This document shows positions 35,845-46,540 of a stretch of DNA of 64,000 nucleotides, piece by piece. The stretch comes from Ursus arctos (taxonomy: Eukaryota > Chordata > Mammalia > Carnivora > Ursidae), in assembly GCF_023065955.2 (NCBI RefSeq), contig NW_026623089.1, positions 36,982,767 to 37,046,766 on the forward strand, written 5' to 3'. The notes below the pieces were generated by a model that made no database searches, was not told where the DNA came from, and was given only the letters and a program-made list of their open reading frames with translations. Positions within the stretch are counted from its first letter, which is position 1. Each line of letters begins with the position of its first letter. Both the position numbers and the translations under genes were made by a program.

Positions 35845-35975
35845 TTCTCACACCGAAATGTGATGTGAATCCACAAGCTTTGTGTTAAAATGTAGATCTG
35901 ACTGAGTGGGTCTGGGTGGGGCCCATGAACTTGCATTTCCAACCAGCTCCCAGGAGACACCGATGCCACTAGGAG
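35845..35975 (-). mobile_element. hAT-Charlie-type non-autonomous DNA transposon fragment
   Basis: AGCCCTTCTCACACCGAAAT, GTTAAAATGTAGATCTGACT, GAGTGGGTCTGGGTGGGGCC, TTGCATTTCCAACCAGCTCC, CAGGAGACACCGATGCC follow in order the complement of the element also seen at 6235-6350. Subfamily not assigned. Confidence 0.55.
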
Positions 35976-36159
35976 TTCACATCTGCATAGCAAGAAGGCA
36001 TCTCCATGCTCACTCTAAGCAGCATCTGGCCCCTCATCTTACCCGCTGCTTAACAAGCCTGTACAGTTCCTGGTTGGTCCCGGTGCTGGGACAGCAGGAG
36101 AGTGAGGAAAGCAAGAAGAGTACGGACAAGGCCAGACCCATCAGATCTGGACCAAGAGG

Positions 36160-36345
36160 CACCTCACTAGCTCTGAGACCTCAGATGAGAGCCTTAACCG
36201 CTTCTAGACTCAGTTTTATTTTCTGCAAAATGGGTCAGTAGACCTACCTCATGGGGTTTTTGTGAGTGTTGCTGAGATAACACATATAAAATGCCTAGAA
36301 CAGGACCAGGAGCATTGGAAATATCTAACAAATGTTGGCCCCCTT
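36160..36345 (+). repeat. MIR SINE
   Basis: GAGAGCCTTAACCGCTTCTA, GACTCAGTTTTATTTTCTGC, AAAATGGGTCAGTAGACCTA, CCTCATGGGGTTTTTGTGAG, ATAAAATGCCTAGAACAGGA and CTAACAAATGTTGGCC follow the second half of MIR in the sense orientation. Confidence 0.8.
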
Positions 36346-36447
36346 CTTCTCTTACCTAAACCCAAGAATCTCACAATCTGTAGGAAAGTCCATTTGGTGG
36401 GGAAATTTCAAAGAATACTTTATATTTCATAAGATAAAACTAAAATT

Positions 36448-36641
36448 TTTTTTAAAGATTTTATTTATTTATTTGAGAGAGCGAGAGAGCGAGCACAAGC
36501 AGGGAAAGTGGCAGGCAGAGGGAGAGGGAGAGGGAGAAGCAGGCTTCCTGATGAGCAGAGAGTCCAATGTGGGGCTCCATCCCAGGACCCTGGGAAGCCA
36601 AAGGCAGATGCTTAACCAGCTGAGCCACCCAGGTGCCCCAG
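36448..36641 (-). mobile_element. SINEC with 10-bp target duplication
   Basis: Tail complement TTTTAAAGATTTTATTTATT, polypurine GAGAGAGCGAGAGAGCGAG, and head complement GCTGAGCCACCCAGGTGCCC. AACTAAAATT is repeated exactly at 36438-36447 and 36642-36651. Confidence 0.95.
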
Positions 36642-36651
36642 AACTAAAATT

Positions 36652-37059
36652 ATTTTTAATGCTCTGCTAACTTTAGACAAAAAAGGAAAAGGTGAAATCT
36701 CCAGGAGTCAAATGAGGATTTGATGGTCAGAGACCTTTGGGGCAGGGGCTGGGGGTCTCACCCCCGTGTAGGATGGGTATTGGACTGTACTGAGGGGAGG
36801 CGGCTCGAACTGAGGCCCCTGCATAAAGTCTAGAGCCTCAAAGAGCTGTCCCTTCCATTTAGTAGAAACTAATATACTCAAGAATTCTGTAAAAAATTTG
36901 CTGTTTAGGGAAGGGGAGAGAAGAAAGTCATCCATGAAACATTGAAATGCCAGATCTGTGTACACACAGATGTGCATCCAAATGTGTACTACCAGCCTGG
37001 TGTGGGAATTCCAAGTGGAGAAATAAAATAACTGTTCAGGACCATTGAAGTCCTACCTT
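36652..37059. other. unique sequence
   Basis: No gene or repeat recognised. Confidence 0.4.
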
Positions 37060-38470
37060 TTTAGCAGAAGCAAATGTGAAATTATTGCTGTAGGGAAACT
37101 TTCACAACCCTGGGGTCAAGGGAGTCCCACAGAAAAAACAGCCTCACTGAAGATGAGCTGACAATGAGAATTGTAAACCAACCACCCACGAAAATAAACC
37201 ACAATAAGACAGAGTCCACAAATGAAATAGAATTAGCACCTTCAAAAGTGGAAAGAGTACATGCGTCTGAAAAGAACAATGGTAAAAGTGTATTTCAAGT
37301 ATTGAAGAGATAAGAGAATGCATGAGAACAGCAATAAAAATATTCGTCAGCGTGGAAAGTGATGAACAAGTTCTTCAGGTGAAAACTATCATCATTGAAC
37401 ATAAGGACCCGGTGGGCAGGATAAGGCACAGATCAGATACACAGCTGAAGAATTAGTAAATTGGGAGGCAGTTCTGAGGAAGTCAAACAGAATGCAGCAC
37501 AGGAAGGATAAGATATAGAAAGATCAGCTAAGAGACGTGGAGGAGAGACTGAACTGATTCCTTGAAACTTGAGTTTTAGAAGAAAATAAAGTAAAGGAAG
37601 GACCAGCAATGCTTTAAAAAAATAATGGCCGGGAATCTTTCAGATTTCAAGAAAAACATACATTTTCATTTCTAGGAAGCACAGGAGTTCTGAGAAGAAA
37701 GTATAAAAATAGACCCATACTAGGTTAATTAAGGCTGGAAAATATGAAAGAGACAGAAATTCTCCCCCCAAAGACAATATACTGACAAAAGATTCTTTAC
37801 TGCAACAATTAATGCCAAAACAAGGGAATAATGACATTTTCAGGAAAACAGGGACTTCGAAAGTTTCTCGCTTAGAAAGTCATCAGTAAGTTCACTACTA
37901 AAGGACAGGTGGATATTAAACTCTAGCCAGGAGTCCATTGTCAGGAATAATAGTGACTAAAAAAATGGGGGCAAAAATATTGGGAAATCTGAAAGACCAT
38001 TGACTGAAAAGAAGAGAGAAATTTTGGAAGGCTTAAGGATAAGGGGCAACTCAAATACTAAAAAGCAGTAACATGGTAGATGGAAGAGTAGAATCCAAAG
38101 TGATGTGCTCCAACATCTTTGTATTGTTCAGGACATAGGTAAAAATAGTGATTAATTTTATATTTATTAACTTAAGTATGTAAAACAAAAATTTGAGGGT
38201 AACTACAAAAATGGAAATAGAATGCAAACTTCAAAACCATTGGAAGGAAAAACAAGAAAACCTCATCCATTTGACAGAGGATAGGAATAAGAAATAAAGA
38301 AACAGTGAATAAAAAACCTGGTAAAGAAAAAACACCAAATAAGAGGGTAACAGTAAGTGCAAATAGGAGTAATTGCAATATAAACTCTATAATTTACATT
38401 ATAAATTGAGGGATTTTATGTTTGAGTGTAACAAAGAAATGAAACAAGACTTAGCCCTGAACTTCCATCT

Positions 38471-38486
38471 AAAATAAAATGGCAAA
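38471..38486 (+). repeat. left target-site duplication of the twin-primed L1
   Basis: AAAATAAAATGGCAAA matches AAAATACAATGGCAAA at 39656-39671 at 15 of 16 bases. The pair brackets the inverted/direct L1 and lies in the older L1M. Confidence 0.85.
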
Positions 38487-39410
38487 TGGCATTTGTCTTT
38501 CTCTGACTTATTTCACTCAGCATTATACCCTCTAGGTCCATCCCTGTTCTTGCAAACGGCAAGATTTTATTCTTTTTTATGGCTGAGTAGTATTCCTAAT
38601 ATCTTCTTTATCTCTTCATCTATTGATGAATCTTCTTTATCTATTCATCTATTGATGGTTACTTCGGTCGCTTCCATACCTTGGCTATTGTAAATAATGC
38701 TGCAATAAACGTAGGGGTACGTATATCTTTTCAAATTAGTGTTTTTGTTTTCTTTGGGTAAACTGCCAGTAGTGGAATTATTGGATCATATGGCAATTCT
38801 ATCTTTAATTTTTGGAGGAAACTCCATTCTGTTTTCCAGAGTGGCTGCACCGGTTTGCATTCCCACCAACAGTGTGTGAGGGTCACCAACACTTGTTATT
38901 TCTTGTCTTTTTGCTTTTAGCCATTCTGGAAGGTATATAGTGATATCTCATCGTGGTTTCGATTTGCATTTCCCTGATGACAAGTGATATTGATCATCTT
39001 TTCATGTGTCTCTTGGCCATCTGGGTGTCTTCTTTGGAAAAATGTCTATTCAGGTCTTCTGCCCATTTTTAATTGGATTATTTGCTTTTTTGGTGTTGAG
39101 TTATTCTTTATATATTTTGCATATTAACTCCTTCTTGGATATGTCATTTGCAAATATCTTCTCCCATTTTGTAGATGCCCTGTTTGTTTTGTTAATGATT
39201 TCCTTTGCTGTGCAAAAGCTTTTTATTTTTGTGTAGTGTCAATAGTTTAGTTTTACTTTTATTTTCCTTGCCAGAGGAGATATATCTAGAAAAATATTTC
39301 TATGGTTGATGTCAAATAAATGACTGCCTATGTTTTATTCTAGAAATTTTATGGTTTCAGCTCTCCCATTTAGGTCTTTAATCCATTTTGAGTTTGTTTT
39401 TTATTTTCCT
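38487..39410 (-). mobile_element. inverted 5' part of a twin-primed LINE-1
   Basis: Read on the minus strand this is the C-terminal part of L1 ORF2 and the start of the 3' region. Plus-strand landmarks: TGACTTATTTCACTCAGCAT, TTTATGGCTGAGTAGTATTC, GGCTATTGTAAATAATGCTG, ATTGGATCATATGGCAATTC, GTTTGCATTCCCACCAACAG, TTTCCCTGATGACAAGTGAT and TCCATTTTGAGTTTG. It adjoins the direct 3' end at about 39410. Reading frames on both strands carry stops. A 29-bp tandem duplication lies inside at 38601-38658. Confidence 0.92.
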
Positions 39411-39655
39411 CATGTGGAATTTAAGAAACAAAACAAATGCACAAAGGGAAAAAAGAGACAAGAAGACAGACTCTTAAATATAGAGAAAAAACTGGTAGTT
39501 GTCAGAAAGGTGGGTGGGGGGTGGGGGAAATCATTAAAGGGGATTAAGAGAACACTTATCTTGATTTACATTGAGAAATGTATAGAATTGTTGAATCATT
39601 ATATTGCACACCTGAAACTAATATAACACTGTATGTTAATTATACTTGAATAAAA
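39411..39655 (+). mobile_element. direct 3' part of the twin-primed LINE-1
   Basis: CATGTGGAATTTAAGAAACA starts the 3' untranslated region, followed by the G-rich GGTGGGTGGGGGGTGGGGGA and CACCTGAAACTAATATAACA, ending TTATACTTGAATAAAAAAAA. Compared with the uninverted L1 at 17281-17700, about 14 bases between the inverted and direct parts (the TATGATTTCACTTA region) are missing at the junction. Confidence 0.92.
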
Positions 39656-40284
39656 AAAATACAATGGCAAAGAAAAAATTAAAAGGAAAAGATGGAAAAA
39701 TATACCATGGAAATACTAACCAACATAAAGTGATTATAGCAATACTAACATTAAATAAAAGTAAAGCATTTTAGAAATTATGCCATTTATTACTTAATAA
39801 TAAAATCTGTATTTTTCAGTAAGATATAATTATTCTCAGCTTGAATGTCACTAACACCCCATAGTCTCAAAATCTGTAAGTCAAAAGTCATAGGATTATA
39901 ATCAGAAAAAATAAATGTATAGCCACAGAGGGGGAGAAACTAATGAGTCAACCAGCAAAGTAATAGTAAGGATAAATAGGATCAGAAAGGTTTTCAATAA
40001 GTTTGATCTAATAGATATTTATATAAATTCTGCATCTAACAATAAAAGAGTACATGTCCTTTTTTAAAATTATGGGCGTGTTTTGTTTTTCTTTTTTGAA
40101 AATCTAGTTTTAAAGTCATCACTTATAAGTGCCATTAATTACAGTAGGAGCAATGACTCAGCCTGTCCTGGGAGTAAAGTCTGTCCACTTATTTGGGGAA
40201 AAGAATGCAGACCACAGCACATGTGAGGGGAGCATCATATATGAGATAAATATATGAATTAAGACAATAAGAGTTACATAGTCA

Positions 40285-40445
40285 GAGTCAAAATCATCTG
40301 GGTTTGAATTGTAGCATCACGACTTTGGGCAAATCACTTAGCCTCTCTGAGTCTCATTTATTTTCATCTGGGTAATGGGTCTAGTAACAGCACCCAAAAT
40401 TTAGTGGTGCAGTAAGGCTCAAATAAGATACTGTATTTTAAGTGT
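40285..40445 (+). repeat. MIR SINE
   Basis: GTCAAAATCATCTGGGTTTG, AATTGTAGCATCACGACTTT, GGGCAAATCACTTAGCCTCT, CTGAGTCTCATTTATTTTCA, TCTGGGTAATGGGTCTAG and GCTCAAATAAGATACTG follow the MIR core in the sense direction. Confidence 0.85.
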
Positions 40446-43033
40446 CCAACTTCCTGTCCGTCTGCTCCTAAGTGTGTAACAAATTAGCTGTTTTCATATT
40501 CATTGTTATTACTCTACTGTCCTTCACTTCTGTATCAAATTCATTGAATATGTTATATTATTGTATACTGAAAAATCCTGTTTCCGGTTTATTAACTGCC
40601 TTCTTTCAAGAACTTGGACTCTGAGTTAAATATTTGTGTCCTGAACATCTTTCTGCTTTGAGGTGTTTCTTGATGTGTTTTGGCAAAATTAGCATACTAT
40701 TATTTACATAAGAGAAGTGAAGAGCCTCAGAAAAAAGGTAGATTCAGTTATTTTGGAGGGACTATGTTAGCAAAACAATGACTCCTCAAACATGTATAAT
40801 AAGGACTCCAAACATTGGCAAGCAGATGTTGAAACTGTTACAAAGGCTAATAGTAACCACGAAGTGTTTTTAATCATAACTCAGAGTTTGGAGACATTTC
40901 CATCTTATCCACAGCATCACAAACACAACACGGCAGTGCAATCAGAACTAAGGGAAGAATTTTTTGGAAAAGTTTCTTCCTATCTTAACACCAAAGTCCT
41001 CCTGAAAAACCTGGCTTGGCAGACCTATGTCCTCCACTTGGATAAAAATTCATTAGATACAAACTGTGGGAATTCCTTCTGAAATGTATCCATTTTGCCT
41101 TTCAGGAGCCAGAATTACGGTGACCTGATGCCTTTGTTCCAATGCTGATGGCATCTCGGTCTAGAAGGTCTGCTTTCAAAGCACATCCTGGTGGGACAGG
41201 TTTTCCCAGAGGCCCCTCATTCACTAGCATGAAGCTGTGGGGTTCTTGCCAGTGGGGGGCTTGGAATAGAAGGAAAGGGACCTGTCTACGTCCCTGGGGG
41301 AGCTGGTGTCCAAGTGTCTGTTATCCGTGTAATAAGGTTTCATTCAGAACTTATCCTGTGCTGAATGCCTTAAATGCCAGGGATGGTGAGTGAGGCAGGA
41401 GTCTCTGCTACCTTAGACTTTGGGAAGCATTTCAAGGCTTATGGGAGGGAGCGGTACCACCTGCCCCTCTCCAGTGGGGCCCCTAGCTCTCTTCAAAGAT
41501 GTGCACTCCCCACTCTTGGAGTCCTTTAATCGTTGGTCAGGTTCTGGTTCGGAATGGTGCCACTTCTCAAACTTCCCTTTGTAAATTCTGGTGGTGGTGT
41601 TTCAGTTTGCAGTCTCACACCCTTTGTTCATTTCAAAACCTTCAGCTGTGACATCCTGTTACATGTGAATTGAGGTAATAGTTTCCAGTTTTTTCTTTTA
41701 TTAAACTGATACGAATGTCCAATCAGAAAGGAATGGAAACTACTGGTCTAGTCTTTTTTTGCTGCTTACCTGAGTTATCCATCTTAGGAGAATTCTGGCC
41801 TTACTAAACTAAGGTTCCTTGCCTCACAAATTGCAATGGAAAAGCAGAGTTCAGGTTTTGAGGCAAAATCCATCATTTGGCAGCCTGGCTTCCAAAAGAA
41901 AGTTCCAAATAATTCTCCTTCCAGACTCAGACATTCCAGGTCCCGTCACAGCTTAAAACGTGCTTTTTCTGTTTGGTCAGTCTGAGTTAAATTACTCTGG
42001 GCATTTTTGAATTTCATGAACAGGAAAAAAATAAACTTTTTCAACTTGAAAAATAAATGGAAGCCATTCTTTTTGGCGGCAGATAACTCCAAAAGATGTG
42101 ACCTTTCAGAGTTCATACTGCCCAAGTGGGTTGTTTCCTTGGAGGACTAGAATCTGCATGAGTTCAATCAAGTAATGTCAAGGAGAAAATGTTAAGTGAT
42201 GGAGGAAGAAAAAATATTTGTAAGACAAGTAAATTTTAGAGCCAATTATTCTCCTTGATTTCCTGTAACTCGCTCTATGCCCAGGTTTCAATGTTGTTCA
42301 GAATGTTTTATGTCATTTTAATAACTGAAGTAGTTTCGCTGAATAAATATAATGATTTGATTTAGAAACAATGATTATGGTGGCTAGAAAAATAAGTTTC
42401 TATAAAATGGGATAATTTTATAGTTGCTGGGGAAGACGGATTTGTGTTGAATATTGTGTAAACAAATCCAAATGGCACTTTCTCCCTTGGTGGATTTTTT
42501 TGGTAATCAACCTACCAGCTTCTGGAAATGGACCATTATGCAGATTTATAAAATACAACTAGATCTTTTCACCTTGGGGTGTTTATCATTCTTTTCCTTG
42601 GAAATAGAATCCTGAAATGAAAATCTCAGTGGCAATGCTCCATGAAGAGTAAGACCATAAATGCTTCACTTGGCAAAAGAGAATAAAAAACAGTTGAGAG
42701 CGACTCAGAGAAATATTAACTCAGTTTTGTGGCTGAGATATTATGGATTCTCTCAAGGACTATATTTTACCGATCCTTTATTATAGCGTTGCTATGGACA
42801 TTGATACTTTTATTGCTCCTCCATGGCTCAGTGGTGAGTGTAGGGGTTTTCATGAGGAGCAAAGACCGCTTCTCTGCCTCTGGTAGGCACTCCCCTTCCC
42901 TGGGTGAGACAGACAAGCGCATTGATAAGCATGGCACAGAGGCGAGGACTGTCGTGGACTGCAGAGGGGCTAGTAATAACTGGCCAAAATTTTAAAGTCA
43001 TCTTGGAAGCTTACAAAACACTCACATTCTGCA
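40446..43033. other. unique sequence
   Basis: About 2.6 kb with no recognised gene or repeat. The hydrophobic frame at 42729-42995 starts at GTG and is preceded by an in-frame stop, so it is not counted as a gene. The low repeat content from about 41700 to 42700 makes it worth an alignment check for conserved noncoding DNA. Confidence 0.4.
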
Positions 43034-43098
43034 AATATTTATTGAGTGCCTGCTATACGCTAGTCACTCTACATTCATCATTTCATTTTAATTTGGAA
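43034..43098 (-). repeat. MIR fragment
   Basis: GCAAATATTTATTGAGTGCC, TGCTATACGCTAGTCACTCT and ACATTCATCATTTCATTTTA follow the complemented MIR 3' half. Confidence 0.65.
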
Positions 43099-43968
43099 TG
43101 CTTCACCCAACAGTGTAAAGTGAAACTCCATAAAGATTAATACTCAAAAATGGTTTCATGATAGCTCTTATCTTTACTGGCACCGTGCATGAGAAATCCA
43201 CACAAAGCAAGAGGTCAGATGTCAAAGGTCCAGGAGACACCAAGAAAAACACTGAAAAAAAAAAGAAGAAGAAGAAAAGAAAAGAAAACCTAAGAGCAGC
43301 AATTTTGAAAAACAAACAAAATAAGCCCAAAGCATAGCACAGAACCCTTGGGCCCAAGAAACTATTTTGCAACTTAAAGGAAAAGCAAAGCAGAGCATCT
43401 TGAGAAAATCCCACATTTCTGAGGCTGAACCACAACTGGAACACAGGGAACAACTTCCATCCCCTGGAGAGACTGCAGCCCAGGAGCAGGGGTCCGAGAG
43501 GGTGAGGCGAGAAGACTCCGGGCTGCACAACCAGGGGATTGAGAGCCCTATAGGGGAGCCAGGAGAACACCAGAGACCCCATCAGTCACCAGAAAAGCAG
43601 GAACAAAAATGGAAACCAGATCCCAAAACAGAAGTATTAAGTCAGTGAGTCAATAGAAGTTGATCCAGAATAGTCCTGTGCAAATACAGCAGTACAGGTT
43701 AGCTGAACATGTAGAATGAAGGGAAACGCTGGCTGATGCCCTTCCGGATCCACCAGGGCCACACTGCCCTCTGGGAGTCTCTGTTTTTGTCGTTATGTTT
43801 GTTTAATATTCAAGAGCATTACCTTATGTGCATTCCTGAATACTGCATTTTGACACTTGACTCTATTAATGTTTTAATGTAAATTTCCCAGGTTCCTGTC
43901 ACCCAGAACTTGGTCGGCCATGGATTTCCTTCTCCAAAAAGGAAGAGTGACAAACTGTGCTTTGCGAA

Positions 43969-44001
<33 letters not shown>

Positions 44002-44574
44002 GTCACTGTCACCCCCCCCCCCCCCATGGCTATACCTATAATGAGGGGGGTATGGAGTGTTGGATTTGTTGGCATTATTGTTAATCTAGAAACTCGGAAG
44101 GAAGCTGGCTGAACCACCCTTGCCCGCTCCAGCTTTTATTCAAGTGTCTATAAATTCCTCAGTGATGAACTGAAATCTTCCCAGGCTCTGAATTCCTGCA
44201 AGTTCTTCTCCACGCTCCCCAGTCCGCCAGGGATCAGCACTGGGACTCCGCAGTGCGCTGCTCGAACCTGGTGCCCGGCTCTCCCGGGGTGAAATGAAAG
44301 CCGCGCGGCACACTCATATGTGGACGCAGTTCCCCTGCTGAACCTCTGCTTCGGTTTCCTGCTTTCACTCCATATTCTTCTCATCTCTGATCCACAGACC
44401 ATTTGTTTTAGACCCCAGATTCTCACCAGTCAGTCCAGCAGAATCCTCTGCTTCGCAGCGGAGGAAACATTTCCCCCAATCTCCGCGCGTCCGACCGCTC
44501 AGGAAACAGGCATGCGTAGTTCGGCCAATGTGCTGGCTAAGCTCTGTTTCGGAGTCATCTGCCCCCAAGATTCC
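43099..44574. other. unique sequence with A-rich, poly-T and poly-C tracts
   Basis: No gene recognised. An A/G-rich run lies at about 43253-43290. A T30 tract and a C14 tract lie at 43971-44025. The frame at 43367-43648 begins at TTG and its product matches nothing I recognise. Confidence 0.4.
43971..44025. repeat. T30 tract, 11-bp spacer, C14 tract
   Basis: Thirty consecutive T (43971-44000), then GGTCACTGTCA, then fourteen consecutive C (44012-44025). A poly-T of this length normally marks the tail of a minus-strand retroposon, but the sequence to its right is not an element I recognise. Confidence 0.9.
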
Positions 44575-45165
44575 TGCTTATGCATGCCTCACTTCCTCAG
44601 CCCCTCCAGGTCTTTCCTTAACCATCACCTTCTCAGTGAGCTCTTCCCTGGTGACCTTCTCCAAAACTCTGCACCTCCTCCAACCACGAACTCCCCTTAC
44701 CCCACTTCACTGCTTTCACGTTCCCTTTAGTACCTGTTACTATCCAATTTACAATATACATTTTGACTTATGTATCTATTTCATTGTTTGACTCCCTCGT
44801 GGGGTTCTGGTAAATGGGTAACAATGACAACAAATGTTTCCGCAAGGCAGGGTGGGGTGGGTGTTCCCACGCACACTGTTTGCCGGAGGCTAAGTACCCC
44901 CGCTGCGGCCCATTGCAAGGATGGCTGTGTTTAACAACAGGCTTGCAAATTCCGGAGTATTGCACAATTTGCCCTTGCAGACTGGTTTGAGCGAGCTCCA
45001 GCCCACCGCTGGCTCTCCCCACACTGGGAAGTCCCGTGAGGGTGTCCCGTGAAGGCCGTGGTTTGCGTGTGCTTTGTTAACTGCCCTAACCTCAACGCTC
45101 TCAATAATGCTTGGCGCATGGTAGAACCTTCGTGAACAACTGTTGAATGAATGAATGAATGAGTA
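44575..45165 (+). repeat. L2 LINE 3' end
   Basis: Follows the L2 3' consensus: AGGTCTTTCCTTAACCATCA, CCTTCTCAGTGAGCTCTTCC, CTGGTGACCTTCTCCAAAAC, TATACATTTTGACTTATGTA, GACTCCCTCGTGGGGTTCTG, then after a diverged stretch TGCTTGGCGCATGGTAGAAC and the GAATGAATGAATGAATGAG tail. Oriented plus. Confidence 0.7.
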
Positions 45166-45384
45166 TAAATGCATTATTTTATCATTGGGATCATTGTGTT
45201 TAAAGAATGATGTATTCTGTCATTTTTACTTAAGCTTATCATAAGAACTATGTCCTTGGCCATTACATGTTATTTTATAATATGTTAATGGTGCTACGAT
45301 GCCTAATATTTACAGCGTAATTTTTCATACCACTATTTGAAATGTAGGTAAATTTAAACTCACTTTAAAAATAACACTATTATA

Positions 45385-45591
45385 GGAGTGCCTGGGTGGC
45401 TCAGTCCTTAAGCGTCTGCCTTCCGCTCAGGTCGTGATCCCAGGGTCCTGGGATCCAGCCCTGCATCAGGCTCCCTGCTTGGCTGGGAGCCTGCTTCTTC
45501 CTCTCCCACTCCCCCTGCTTGTGTTCCCTCTCTCGCTGGCTGTCTCTCTCTCTCTCTCTGTCAAATAAATAAATAAAATCTTAAAAAAAAA
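45385..45591 (+). mobile_element. SINEC with 12-bp perfect target duplication
   Basis: Head GGAGTGCCTGGGTGGCTCAG, then AAGCGTCTGCCTTCCGCTCA, TCGTGATCCCAGGGTCCTGG, CTCTCTCGCTGGCTGTCTCT and an AATAAATAAATAAAATCTTA tail. AACACTATTATA is repeated exactly at 45373-45384 and 45592-45603. The body is close to consensus, so this is a relatively young copy. Confidence 0.96.
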
Positions 45592-45649
45592 AACACTATT
45601 ATAAATATCCTTGAACATAAATACATATTCAAATTAAATAAAAGGTAGT

Positions 45650-46540
45650 GATGTATTGTTTAAGGTTAATAAAATTATACTAGAAGTAGTATGGGAAATA
45701 AGTTTGTAAGGATTTGAAATGCTATTCTGAAACTAACATGATGTAAGAATGTTTGACCAAATTTATTTGATATTAGAATATATTTTTAAAAAATACAATG
45801 TAAACCAGAAGAACAGACAAGGAATCCCAAACACTGACTCTCTTTAAATACAATTTTAATATATAGAGTAACTATCACAAATGATGAAGAATGTATATTT
45901 AAAAAAGTGAGTTGGGGTAAGTTGTTATAATACGGAGAAAAAGTCATTTAGATTCATACTTCATATCATACAGTAAAATAAAGCCAATTTGGATAAATTA
46001 ATAAAAAATAGAATAAAATTACAAAATACATTTTAAGACTGTAGGAATGAGAATTTTACAAGAATTAAAGTAAATTAAAAAGCTATTTTAAAAAAATTTG
46101 AGTATAAGGAATTTTAAAGGTTCATTCCACAAACACTAACAAAGTCAAAATTCAAAGAGTTGTGACAAGTATGACAGACAAAATCTCTCTCTGTTTTTTT
46201 AAAAGATTTTATTTATTCATTTGAGAGAGAGAGAGAGCACACAAGCAGGGGGAGAGGCAGAGGAAGGGGGAGAAGCAAAGTCCCCACTGAGCTGGGAGCC
46301 CCAAGTGGACTTGATCCCAGGACCCCGAGATTGAAGGCAGACGCTTAACCATCTGAGTCACCCAGGCGCCCCGACAGACAAAATCTCTTACAATCTTCTC
46401 CAAATCTGTAAAAACTTTAAGAAGTCATAAATAGATAAAAGGTTAAAAAATATAACAAGAAGTCTCATTTAAGGCAACGTGCAAATGGTGAACACACATT
46501 AGGAAAAATAAAAATCAACTCAACCTGTTGATTACTTAAA
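45650..46540 (+). mobile_element. old L1M ORF2-derived fragment, carrying a nested SINE
   Basis: A-rich plus-strand text with CATACAGTAAAATAAAGCCA, ATTTGGATAAATTAATAAA, and after the SINE ATAACAAGAAGTCTCATTTA resembles the C-terminal ORF2 region of old L1s ('ataccatacaccaaaataaattccagatggat'). It is strongly diverged, with the start uncertain. It contains the SINE at 46189-46372. Confidence 0.5.
46189..46372 (-). mobile_element. SINEC with 16-bp perfect target duplication
   Basis: Tail complement TTTTTTTAAAAGATTTTATT, GAGAGAGAGAGAGAGCACAC, and head complement GAGTCACCCAGGCGCCCC. GACAGACAAAATCTCT is repeated exactly at 46173-46188 and 46373-46388. The perfect 16-bp duplication and near-consensus body indicate a recent insertion. 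Confidence 0.96.

Larger units (their letters stand above)
37060..40075 (+). mobile_element. old L1M LINE-1, split by a younger L1
   Basis: The left part (37060-38470) carries inter-ORF L1M features such as GGGTAACTACAAAAATGGAA with ATAGAATGCAAACTTCAAAA near 38197-38235, and AATTGCAATATAAACTC near 38371. The right part (39672-40075) continues in ORF2: AAGATGGAAAAATATACCAT near 39688, then AAGTTTGATCTAATAGATAT with TTATATAAATTCTGCATCTA near 39998-40037. Both parts are in the same orientation and in proper L1 order, so one ancient element was split. All frames are broken. Confidence 0.7.

Noticed and set aside
42729..42995. Frame with a strongly hydrophobic stretch (IIALLWTLILLLLLH) and a GTGAGT donor-like site near 42834
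   Set aside because: It resembled a type II membrane-protein first exon, but it starts at GTG, has an in-frame TAA at 42717-42719 just upstream, and lacks a polypyrimidine tract for an acceptor. No ATG precedes the hydrophobic part.
43367..43648. 93-codon charged frame (KQSILRKSHISEAEPQLEHR...)
   Set aside because: It looked like a disordered protein segment but starts at TTG, is not followed by a recognisable gene structure, and matches nothing I know.
44001..44120. Possible nuclear copy of mitochondrial DNA beside the poly-T tract
   Set aside because: The antisense reading (MPTNPTLHTPLIIGIAMG) had a mitochondrial flavour, but I could not place it in any mitochondrial gene, and the poly-T points to retroposition instead.
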